Origin: an uncultured Clostridia bacterium
Lineage (GTDB): Bacteria > Bacillota > Clostridia > Oscillospirales > Ruminococcaceae
Direction: 5' to 3'
Length of the DNA: 13,988 nucleotides
NCBI GenBank assembly: GCA_947177545.1
Contig: CAMWVF010000007.1
Coordinates: forward strand, 1 to 13,988
Part shown: positions 6,701 to 13,988 of the stretch, one piece after another
Layout of the letters: each line of letters starts with the position of its first letter
Numbering within the stretch: the first letter of the stretch is position 1
Program-made: the position numbers and the translations under genes
Notes under the pieces: model-generated
What the model saw: only the letters and a program-made list of their open reading frames with translations
Told to the model about the DNA's origin: nothing
The model's database searches: none

Positions 6701-9700
6701 ATGGCAGATCAAAAGGGTATGAAAATTCGCTTTGAAGCTGATGATAGTAAATTATCGTCTTCTCTTAATCGTATTGAAAGTGAAGCAAAAAAGCTTACTA
6801 AAAGTTTAAAGGAAATAGACAGGTATCTGGAGTTTGACCCGTCAAATATTACATTGCTTACTCAAAAGCATGATATTTTGACCAAGTCAATCGAAAACAC
6901 TACTCAGAAGCTCCAAGCCATGGAGTCATCGCAAGAAAAAATTACTGCGGGATATCAGAATTGGCTGAAAAATAAGGAAGCTGTTGAAGCTACAGATGCT
7001 GCGATTGCGGAGCTGCGAAAACAACAGACCGAACTCAATAAAGCTGTAAAAGAAGCCAGGTTAGCAGAATCTCAAAACTTAATTAATATTGAAGAACTTC
7101 ATGAAGCCGAAAAAGCCTATGGTGCCGTTCAAAATAAAATTCGTGAACTTCAGGCTGAAAAGAAAAAACTTGCTGGCGAAGAAGGTTTGATAAATGAAGC
7201 TTCCTATCAAAGATACATAACAAGCACGGAAGGTCTCCGCATAAATTTACAGCAGCTGAAACAGCAGCAGGCTCAGGTTTCCGCAGTCATTGAAGATGGA
7301 GGACGTTCTGCCGAAGAGGCTGCACGTAAAGCCGAGGCTCAGGCAAAAGCGGAAGCGGAACTTGAAACCGCTACGAGACGCGCCGCCGAAGCCGAAAAAC
7401 AGGCAACACAGACGGCGAATGATTACAAAGGCGCACTTGACAAGCTCAAAACCGCCGCAAACAACGTTAAAAATGACATTCAAGGTATGGCTACAGCCGT
7501 TGCCACGGGCGTTACTGCCATAGGCGGCGCTGTTGCTGCAGGAACGACGGCGGTCGCTAAAACAGGAATGGAATTTACAAAATCCATGTCCAACGTTCAG
7601 GCTCTTTCGGGAGCGACGGCAGAGGAGCTTAAGGAGCTTCGCGACGCTGCTTCCGAAGCTGGAGCCAACACGTCCAAGTCCGCCTCGGAGTCGGCGGATG
7701 CGTTAGGGTTCATGGCTCTCGCTGGATGGGACACTCAGCAAATGCTTGAGGGCTTAATGCCTATTCTCCGCGCTTCCGAAGCGGGGGCTATGGATCTTGC
7801 TACCTGTTCGGATTTGGTTACCGACTCCATGTCCGCAATGGGTATTGCCGTGGGCGATTTGCAGCACTATCTTGACGTATGCGCTAAAACTCAATCCTCG
7901 GCGAACACCTCAATGGAAGAGCTGTTGGAGGCATACGTTGACTGCGGAGGTATACTCAATCAGCTTAATGTACCGCTGGAAACGTCCGCGACTTTGCTCG
8001 GCACTCTTGCCAACAGAGGCATTAAGGGTTCCGAGGCAGGAAAGTCCCTTAACGCTATTCTTGTAAATCTAATCGGCGCGAATAAAAACGCCGCAAGCGC
8101 TATGGCGGATATGGGTATATCTGCATTTGACGCGCAGGGACGCTTTATCGGTCTGGACGAAACATTAAAGCTTGTAAAGTCCAAACTGGACGAATACGGA
8201 GACGATACGGAGCGTATTACCCAGCTTGAAGCAAAGCTCGGCGGCAAGACACAGCTTGACACCCTTATGGCTTTGCTTTCGGGCGTAAGTACAGAGTACG
8301 ATACCCTTAACGGTAAAATACAGGACTGCAACGGTGCTTTGGAGACTACCGCGAAAACAATGCAGGACAACCTTTCGGGAGATATTACGTCTTTGAAATC
8401 TGCTCTTGAGGGTGTTGAAAATACGATATTCAATTCTCTTGAAGCGCCGTTCCGCGATGCGGCGCAGAATGTTACCAAGGAGCTTCGCGATCTTAACGCT
8501 GCCTGCTCCGAGGGCGAACTGGCTGACAGCCTTAAACGTTCGGCGGAGGCGTTGAGCGGCTTCATAAGCCAAATGGCTGCATTTGCGGCGGATACGACTT
8601 TCCCTACGCTTATAAAGTGGCTTGAATGGGTCGCAAATCACGCCGATGCTATTATTTCCGCTATTAAGGGTATGGGCGCGGCGTGGGCTTCATGGAAGAT
8701 CATGCAGTACGCGACACACTTACAGGAGCTTGTCAGCGCGATCAATCTTGTGAAGACTGCTTCCGCGGCAAGCGCGGCTGCACAAAATGCTCTTGCCGTT
8801 TCTGGTGCGTCAGCCGCCGCAAGCGAGGAGGCTCTTGCCGCTGCCGCTAAAACTATGGCTTCTGCGCAAATGCTGGGTTATGCTGCACTCATTGCGGTCA
8901 CTGCTGCGCTTGCTTCATTCATCGCAAAGCAGATCGACGCGGCTTCGGAAAACCTTAGTCAGAAAAATCAGCTTGACGAGACAACGCAGGCTATTTACGA
9001 CCAAGCTAACGCGTATTCTGCGGCTCAGAAAGCTATGAAAGAGCAAACCGATGAAGTAGACAAAAATGCAGAAGAAGTAAAGGGCTTGTGGTTAGGACTT
9101 AAAGACCTTGTTGATGAGGAAGGCAGGGCAAAGGGGTCTACAAAAGATTTGGAGGTCGCTGTTGCCAATCTTAACAGGCATGCTGGAACTAATATAGAAG
9201 TTGTAAATGGGCAGATACAAGGGTATAAGGATTTGGCGGCTTCCATGGACGACGTATTGGAACGCTCCCGCCGCGATGCTAAAATGTCCTATATGCAGGG
9301 CAATTACGATGAGGCTATATTCAACCTGGAGGAAACCACTGCTAAGTATGAGCAGGCTCTTGAAGATAAAAAAGCCGCCTATGAGGATTACAACAAGAAG
9401 ATAACTGCTTTAAGAGAAGCCGAGGCAAGAGGTTATTCGGAAGATAAACCTTACGTTCAGCTTTTGGAAGAAGCGGAAGCTGCAGGGGACAGGCTTTCCG
9501 AAGTGGAAATACAATATGCTTCGCTTGCGTCTCTTAAAAACCAGTATGAGAAAACGAAAGAAGAATATGAGAAATTACTGACCGAACCTTTGCCGTCGGA
9601 AGTGGTCGATAACCCTGCAAAGGTCGCCGCCGAGGCTGAAGCAAAACGTCTTCAGGAGGAAGCCCGCAAAAACGCTGAGCTTGTAAAGCTTGGTGTTAAA

Positions 9701-11320
9701 CAGACTTGGGAGGAGCTTGAAACAAGTCTTGCGGACTTGGATAGCGAGCTGGCGATCAAGAATGTTTCGGAGGACGATTTCTGGGCAGAGCGGCGCAGGC
9801 TCCTGGAGGAAAGTCAGTACAAGGAAAGCGCGGACTGGTGGAAATATTACGACGAGGTCACGGAGCATTACGAAAAGCTTTCGGAGACCGAGCAAAAGGC
9901 TCAGGAAGCCGCCTATAAAGAACAGCAGAGCGCTCTTAAGGATTCTATTGACGATCAGATATCCCTTGTTAAGGAAAAGCAGGAGCTTGATAACAGCTAC
10001 ACCAAAGAAATGATGTACAACGATATGGAGACCATCATTTCTGGGTTGGACAAGGAATCGGAGCTGTATAAAAAATACAATTCCGAGATACTCAAGGGCA
10101 GGAGGGCTCTTGCCGATGAAAGCAGTAAAGCTGTTATTGATAAGCAGAAAGACACTTTATCCGAAGTAGAAAATCTGCTTAAACAAGAAGTATCTGAATA
10201 TCAATCCAGCATGAAGGATATTATGTCCAAACGTGATAACCTTTTCAATAAGTTGTTTGATACGAGTGGATTTACGTCTAATTCCAAACAAAAAGATGCA
10301 AATGGCAATGACGCGGATGTGTTTTCTCTTGCAGATCCCAACGAGGCATATAAAAAGCTGCTTAAATACAAGCAAAGCCTTGAAAAACTGCGGGCAAGAG
10401 AAGTGGGAGATGATGTTCTTGAATGGATCAAAGGACTTGATCAAGAAACGGCACAGAATACTATGGATGTGCTTGACCATATGTCCGATAGTCAGCTCAG
10501 CAGCTATAAAAATGGATTTGAAAAATATAAATCCGAAGCTATGACTATGGCAGATGAGGCTTACGCTTCTGATATAGACAAGCTCAACAAGGGCTTTATC
10601 GAAAAGGTTGACGGACTCCTTGCTGAGCTTCCTGGAAAGGCAGAGGTTGACGGTGCGAATACTGTTGCTGGATATATAAACGGTCTCAAGAGTAAGGAAT
10701 CTGATCTGTCGTCTGCAGTAACTGAATTTACTGACAGCATTATAAATAAGATCAAAGAAAACCTTGATATTCATTCGCCTTCAGGAGAAGCTGAGGATCT
10801 TGGAGCTTATACGGCAAAGGGCTATATGAAAGGCTTTACCGCTGAGAATATGTCCGATGCTGTAGATAATTTTACATCGTCGTTTCTTACAAAGCTTGCC
10901 CAGAAAGATCCTGCCATCAGGGCGGCTATGGAAGATACCTTTACTGGAAATATGGCGGCGGTTCTTGGAAATATGGAAAACCTTGCTAACACGTCACTTA
11001 ATAATATTGCTTCGGCGCTTTCGGGCAAGATTCCTGCACTTCCTGACGTAACTAAATTGTCGCTGCCAAGTTCTTCCGCTATAAGCGGTGCGTCTGGGGA
11101 CAGCGAACTATCGGTTATCTCTGCAAAGTTGGATAAACTGGATACCATTGTTTCGCTTATCCAGTCCATAACAGTATTGTCGGCGAATGGCCAGAGAATA
11201 AAGCTTGAGCTTGAACTCAACGGCAGGCTGACCGCAGACATGAATAGCTTTGTAGCTGTAATTGCACAAAAGTTTAATAACGTATCTATTCAGACTGGCA
11301 AGAAGGTGTTTAGCTATTGA
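6701..11320 (+). CDS. Tail tape measure protein (TP901-type)
   Basis: The longest gene, 1539 residues, whose product sets tail length and is ejected with the DNA. Residues 10-255 are charged, Glu/Lys/Gln-rich and coiled-coil-like. Residues 263-290 form an Ala/Gly/Thr-rich hydrophobic stretch. About 288-600 is the TP901-type core (KSMSNVQALSGATAEELKEL, SADALGFMALAGWDTQQM, LANRGIKGSEAGKSLNAIL). Residues 724-742 (MLGYAALIAVTAALASFIA) are a likely membrane-interacting helix. About 760-1300 is again long helical, and IHSPSGEAEDLGAYTAKGYM near 1357-1376 is the recurrent 'SPS ... G.Y...G' motif of tape measure C-termini. No lysozyme or peptidase motif was recognised. At roughly 0.15 nm per residue it implies a tail near 230 nm (inference). 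ATG 6701 follows GGAGG at 6690-6694. Base composition changes sharply inside the gene near 7300. Confidence 0.95.
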   Translation: MADQKGMKIRFEADDSKLSSSLNRIESEAKKLTKSLKEIDRYLEFDPSNITLLTQKHDILTKSIENTTQKLQAMESSQEKITAGYQNWLKNKEAVEATDAAIAELRKQQTELNKAVKEARLAESQNLINIEELHEAEKAYGAVQNKIRELQAEKKKLAGEEGLINEASYQRYITSTEGLRINLQQLKQQQAQVSAVIEDGGRSAEEAARKAEAQAKAEAELETATRRAAEAEKQATQTANDYKGALDKLKTAANNVKNDIQGMATAVATGVTAIGGAVAAGTTAVAKTGMEFTKSMSNVQALSGATAEELKELRDAASEAGANTSKSASESADALGFMALAGWDTQQMLEGLMPILRASEAGAMDLATCSDLVTDSMSAMGIAVGDLQHYLDVCAKTQSSANTSMEELLEAYVDCGGILNQLNVPLETSATLLGTLANRGIKGSEAGKSLNAILVNLIGANKNAASAMADMGISAFDAQGRFIGLDETLKLVKSKLDEYGDDTERITQLEAKLGGKTQLDTLMALLSGVSTEYDTLNGKIQDCNGALETTAKTMQDNLSGDITSLKSALEGVENTIFNSLEAPFRDAAQNVTKELRDLNAACSEGELADSLKRSAEALSGFISQMAAFAADTTFPTLIKWLEWVANHADAIISAIKGMGAAWASWKIMQYATHLQELVSAINLVKTASAASAAAQNALAVSGASAAASEEALAAAAKTMASAQMLGYAALIAVTAALASFIAKQIDAASENLSQKNQLDETTQAIYDQANAYSAAQKAMKEQTDEVDKNAEEVKGLWLGLKDLVDEEGRAKGSTKDLEVAVANLNRHAGTNIEVVNGQIQGYKDLAASMDDVLERSRRDAKMSYMQGNYDEAIFNLEETTAKYEQALEDKKAAYEDYNKKITALREAEARGYSEDKPYVQLLEEAEAAGDRLSEVEIQYASLASLKNQYEKTKEEYEKLLTEPLPSEVVDNPAKVAAEAEAKRLQEEARKNAELVKLGVKQTWEELETSLADLDSELAIKNVSEDDFWAERRRLLEESQYKESADWWKYYDEVTEHYEKLSETEQKAQEAAYKEQQSALKDSIDDQISLVKEKQELDNSYTKEMMYNDMETIISGLDKESELYKKYNSEILKGRRALADESSKAVIDKQKDTLSEVENLLKQEVSEYQSSMKDIMSKRDNLFNKLFDTSGFTSNSKQKDANGNDADVFSLADPNEAYKKLLKYKQSLEKLRAREVGDDVLEWIKGLDQETAQNTMDVLDHMSDSQLSSYKNGFEKYKSEAMTMADEAYASDIDKLNKGFIEKVDGLLAELPGKAEVDGANTVAGYINGLKSKESDLSSAVTEFTDSIINKIKENLDIHSPSGEAEDLGAYTAKGYMKGFTAENMSDAVDNFTSSFLTKLAQKDPAIRAAMEDTFTGNMAAVLGNMENLANTSLNNIASALSGKIPALPDVTKLSLPSSSAISGASGDSELSVISAKLDKLDTIVSLIQSITVLSANGQRIKLELELNGRLTADMNSFVAVIAQKFNNVSIQTGKKVFSY
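11303..11308 (+). promoter_or_regulatory. Weak ribosome site for the TTG-started tail-tip gene
   Basis: AAGGTG at 11303-11308 lies 8 bases before TTG 11317, inside the last codons of the tape measure gene. The start is supported mainly by gapless alignment of the first 29 residues with the N-terminus of the next gene product, which begins at an ATG with a strong site. Confidence 0.6.
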
Positions 11321-11673
11321 GCATTATAATAGACGGCATAGAGGTTACTGGGCGCGTTGCCCAGGGCGGAATACAAGAAAGTACGCAGCGTGTTTATGCG
11401 TCCGACAGTTCTTCGTCGGACGCTTCTCAGAGCAAGGGAGCGCATTATGTTTACAACATAAGCGCTCAAGTCACTACAGATGTTAAATCCGCCCTGTCTG
11501 ACTGTGTAGCCAAAAATGCGGTAAACTGCACTATTGGCGGAGATACCTGCAGAGCGGAAATGACAAATTTCACAGCGTCATTGGTTATCGAACACGGTGA
11601 TTTAACGCTTTGGGACGTAAGTTTTACACTAACGGATATTGCGCTTTCAAACGAAAGCGGTGAGGGAAGCTAA
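11317..11673 (+). CDS. Small tail-tip protein, paralogue of the hub N-terminal domain
   Basis: A 118-residue protein of unknown family by direct recognition. It aligns with residues 1-111 of the next protein: 11 identities in the first 29 positions without gaps (including QxG, ESxxxVYxS), VYNIS at residues 45-49, CT at 71-72, an F-T-A-x-x-V-I core at 85-91, and LWDVSFTL at 98-105 against LWTVSFTL. It is predicted beta-rich. Position straight after the tape measure is where distal tail (Dit) proteins are encoded, so a ring or adaptor at the tail tip is plausible, but it lacks the length of classical Dit proteins (usually above 200 residues). The start is TTG overlapping the tape measure stop (TTGA), with only a weak ribosome site, so its level is probably tied to tape measure translation. 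Ser-rich at residues 29-39. Confidence 0.75.
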   Translation: MSIIIDGIEVTGRVAQGGIQESTQRVYASDSSSSDASQSKGAHYVYNISAQVTTDVKSALSDCVAKNAVNCTIGGDTCRAEMTNFTASLVIEHGDLTLWDVSFTLTDIALSNESGEGS

Positions 11674-11689
11674 AAGGAAGGAGTATTTT

Positions 11690-13612
11690 ATGAACCTTGT
11701 GATTTCTAATCTTGCTGTCGGTGAATATGTTGGGCAGTCAGGCTTTTCGGAAAGTTACGAAAAGGTTTATGACAGCGCTCATCAGTTCACGACGTCCGAG
11801 GGCGTAGAAATAAAGCGCTGCCGCGGCGTTCGGAAAGTTTATAATATTTCTCTTGACCAAGTGCCGTTGAATGTTAAAAATATGCTGCGTTCCCGCAGCC
11901 GTTATGGATACATTTCCTGTACTGTTGACAATGTTACGGATATGTTTATTATGGACAGTTTCAGCGCACAGGTTATTATTCAAAATGGAATGCTTGATTT
12001 ATGGACGGTTTCCTTTACTCTTTCCGCAAAAACAATTATGGATCCCTCTGCTGATAATAATGGCTTTTATTCGGTTACCTGCGAGGGGCGGGAATACACA
12101 ATGGAGTCGGGTGAAATATATGGAGATATACAGATAACCAATAATGCGGGAGGTTTGCCTAAATCGGGTATTTGTGCTTCGCAGATGACTTTTTCTTTAG
12201 ACCTTAGCTTATATGGAGGATTGGTACCAGGCTTTAGTCCTTCAGCGCCTTGTACACTAGGAGGATTTTCAGCGCCTACTTATTATATAACAGGTCGTAG
12301 GCTTGATGGTTTTATCTACACCATAACGGCAACAGACCGCACAATTTTTCTTGACTTGCCATTTGATTATACCAGTTGCTTATGGGATGCGGAGCGTTCT
12401 AAAGATAACACCGTCCCCACATCATATGTTGTTCAGTGTATTGCTTCGCAAGCTGGATTCTCAGGTTTTAATGACGGAGATATTTCCGAAATAATCCCGA
12501 GGATTCCTTATGCCGACCTTGCAACGACCTGCAGAAGCATACTCACAAGCTTATCGGAGATTGCCTGCGGAATGTGGTATTGCGGTTCTGGAAATTCCTT
12601 GCAGTTTTTTGGCTTTGGATCCGTAGGTAATGCTATGTATGCCACTCGTATTTTAAAAAGTGAATGCACCGATTTACAAAGAGGGTTGGTAACTGGCCCA
12701 ATCAACGGAGTTCTTATGATAAACGATTCTACTGATAGCGGTGACAGCGAAAGGTTTGAATCTGGAAACGTATTGGAGTCCTTTAACAAAATTAAAGTTG
12801 TCTCAAAATATGCAACGGCTTCCACCTGCGGCGCTCTTTTTCGTCGCGCTAAGAATGCAGAGTATACTGCGTTTACAATACAGCATTGTTATTGTTATTC
12901 TTATATCCCGATAGGTATGCGCATTATTTTAGACGACAATGATTTTGAATGCTTTATGGCGACTAATGTAAACATTTTTCTTTCGCCTACTGGCTCATAT
13001 GCTTCTATTTCGGGTGATGCGGATTCAGAAATAGAATGGGATTTCTCTGGACTCTTAACACAAAAGGTTAATCAGCGTATTGCCGAAAACATGAAGTACC
13101 ATGGTGTTTCACTTTCAAAGAAAGAGGGGCTTGTATGCGAGGGTGTCGGAAGCAAAATTACAATGGTAGACGGAAGGATAACTTTTAGTTTCAATGGTAC
13201 CGAGAGTAATTCTGAAGATACTTCCAGCGGACAGCCTACTGCTGTTGCAGTTTTCCATGAAAATGGTATGCACGAGTATATAAATGCGGATTTAAAAGCT
13301 GATAATTCAGATGTGAGTACCGAAGACGAATCACCTGCTAACTTTATTTCGACTATTTCAACATCTAAGGAAGATTCTACAAAATCAAATGCTGTTAAAC
13401 TTGTTTCCGCACAAGCTTCCGATTCCAATAGTGCAGACGATTCTGTTGACAAAACAAACGATACATATACTGAGGAGTCTTTAATTAGCGTTGAAACTGA
13501 ACCAGGTAAAAAGGTTGCTGTTATTTCTATTATACGCCGCAGTAATGCTAATTCTGATACTGAGGACAAAACAACTACTGATAATACGGGAGGCGACAAG
13601 AATGGCGATTGA
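11690..13612 (+). CDS. Tail-tip hub-like protein (Tal/gp27-like core, inferred)
   Basis: A 640-residue protein in the place of the tail-associated hub. Residues 1-115 are a paralogue of the preceding small protein. Residues about 130-470 resemble the pattern of siphophage hub proteins: GFIYTITATDRTIFLDLPF near 206-225, similar to the 'it..a.DR...L' segment; SYVVQCIASQAGFSGF as the 'i..ia...G' helix; and TCRSILTSLSEIACGMWYC near 280, followed by a strand (LQFFGF), like the 'tyR.iL..iAe..G....id..g.l' segment. Residues about 500-640 are Ser/Thr/Asp/Glu-rich and probably disordered (DDSVDKTNDTYTEES, NSDTEDKTTTDNTGGD). No lysin or peptidase domain was recognised. ATG 11690 follows AAGGAG (11678-11683), which settles the start over longer in-frame readings. 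Hub assignment is by pattern and position, not by a database match. Confidence 0.68.
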   Translation: MNLVISNLAVGEYVGQSGFSESYEKVYDSAHQFTTSEGVEIKRCRGVRKVYNISLDQVPLNVKNMLRSRSRYGYISCTVDNVTDMFIMDSFSAQVIIQNGMLDLWTVSFTLSAKTIMDPSADNNGFYSVTCEGREYTMESGEIYGDIQITNNAGGLPKSGICASQMTFSLDLSLYGGLVPGFSPSAPCTLGGFSAPTYYITGRRLDGFIYTITATDRTIFLDLPFDYTSCLWDAERSKDNTVPTSYVVQCIASQAGFSGFNDGDISEIIPRIPYADLATTCRSILTSLSEIACGMWYCGSGNSLQFFGFGSVGNAMYATRILKSECTDLQRGLVTGPINGVLMINDSTDSGDSERFESGNVLESFNKIKVVSKYATASTCGALFRRAKNAEYTAFTIQHCYCYSYIPIGMRIILDDNDFECFMATNVNIFLSPTGSYASISGDADSEIEWDFSGLLTQKVNQRIAENMKYHGVSLSKKEGLVCEGVGSKITMVDGRITFSFNGTESNSEDTSSGQPTAVAVFHENGMHEYINADLKADNSDVSTEDESPANFISTISTSKEDSTKSNAVKLVSAQASDSNSADDSVDKTNDTYTEESLISVETEPGKKVAVISIIRRSNANSDTEDKTTTDNTGGDKNGD

Positions 13613-13988
13613 TCTTGAAATGGACGGAAAGGTATTATGTGTAAAAGGAGGGTCTACTGTAGGAACGCCTTTGCATGGCACATACACCAAAATTAAGGGT
13701 GAAAACCGCATTTTATTTGAAAGTGAAAAGCTTTCATATTATCTTTGCTGGGATTGGGATGGCAACGATGTTGTCAATTTTAGGCGTGAACTGGTAAATG
13801 GAGAATTTCCCAAGCCTATTGAAAATGCAGCTTATTTTGACCATACGGAAAATGCGCTTACCCTTATTGGAAGTGCAATGATTGATGAAAAGCCCTATGA
13901 TACCGCAAATATAGAATTAAATGAATCTGCTATTGATATAGAAATGCTTTACGGCGACCAACAGGTGAAGTTTACCGCAGATTATAAT
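13602..13988 (+). CDS. Unidentified tail/tail-tip protein, 5' part only
   Basis: ATG 13602 opens a frame that stays open for 129 codons to the window edge. It follows GGGAGG at 13588-13593 (8-base spacing) and overlaps the hub gene by 11 bases. The product begins MAIDLEMDGKVLCVKGGS and includes LSYYLCWDWDGNDVVNF and IENAAYFDHTENALTLIGSA. It is acidic, rich in aromatic residues and looks beta-rich. I do not recognise a family. The position after the hub suggests a baseplate, receptor-binding or tail fibre-associated protein, which is only inference. Codon use and AT content resemble the hub gene, so the two probably travel together. Confidence 0.75.
   Translation, partial: MAIDLEMDGKVLCVKGGSTVGTPLHGTYTKIKGENRILFESEKLSYYLCWDWDGNDVVNFRRELVNGEFPKPIENAAYFDHTENALTLIGSAMIDEKPYDTANIELNESAIDIEMLYGDQQVKFTADYN

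Noticed and set aside
7500..7560. Signal peptide or true transmembrane protein suggested by the Ala/Gly-rich hydrophobic stretch
   Set aside because: The segment is internal to the tape measure protein at residues about 263-290, where hydrophobic stretches are common in this family.
10157..10774. Minus-strand open frame of 205 codons with hydrophobic stretches
   Set aside because: Antisense to the tape measure coiled-coil region; the hydrophobic residues are what Lys/Glu-rich sense codons give when read in reverse complement.
11639..11689. Longer N-terminus for the hub-like protein
   Set aside because: The extension overlaps the end of the previous gene, has no good ribosome site, and breaks the gapless N-terminal alignment of the two paralogues, which begins at ATG 11690.
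1..13988. CRISPR array, tRNA, integrase, attachment site, diversity-generating retroelement or defence genes
   Set aside because: No regularly spaced repeats, reverse transcriptase motif, recombinase motif or tRNA-like cloverleaf was seen; nearly every base is covered by structural genes on one strand.

Overview
The window is a single uninterrupted block of bacteriophage structural genes, all on the + strand, tightly packed with gaps of a few bases or short overlaps. It comes from a tailed phage or prophage with an HK97-type head and a long non-contractile tail (siphovirus morphotype). Strong AAGGAGG-type ribosome binding sites before most genes, TTG and GTG starts, moderate GC and the protein families (phi13-type tail tube, TP901-type tape measure) suggest a Firmicute host, probably a gut Clostridia/Oscillospiraceae-like bacterium. 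The host is an inference; no integrase, attachment site, host gene, tRNA or CRISPR is visible.

Head region (1-4513): the end of an upstream gene, portal, ClpP-like prohead protease, HK97-fold major capsid protein, a small acidic protein with a Rho-N/SAP-like C-terminus, head-tail connector, head closure protein and tail terminator. Portal docks the packaging motor, the protease trims the capsid delta domain during maturation, and the connector proteins join head and tail.

Tail region (4527-11320): a phi13-type major tail protein, a strong hairpin, a second divergent copy of the major tail protein, a tail assembly chaperone, an HK97 gp10-family protein in an unusual position, and a 1539-residue tape measure protein.

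Tail tip (11317-13988): a 118-residue protein starting with TTG, a 640-residue hub-like protein whose N-terminal ~120 residues are a paralogue of that small protein, and the start of an unidentified gene cut by the window edge.

The most interesting features are two duplications (tail tube protein; small tail-tip protein versus hub N-terminus), the displaced gp10-family gene, the hairpin between the two tube genes, and abrupt base-composition changes that suggest mosaic exchange, including one inside the tape measure gene. I found no defence system, retroelement or other non-structural cargo.
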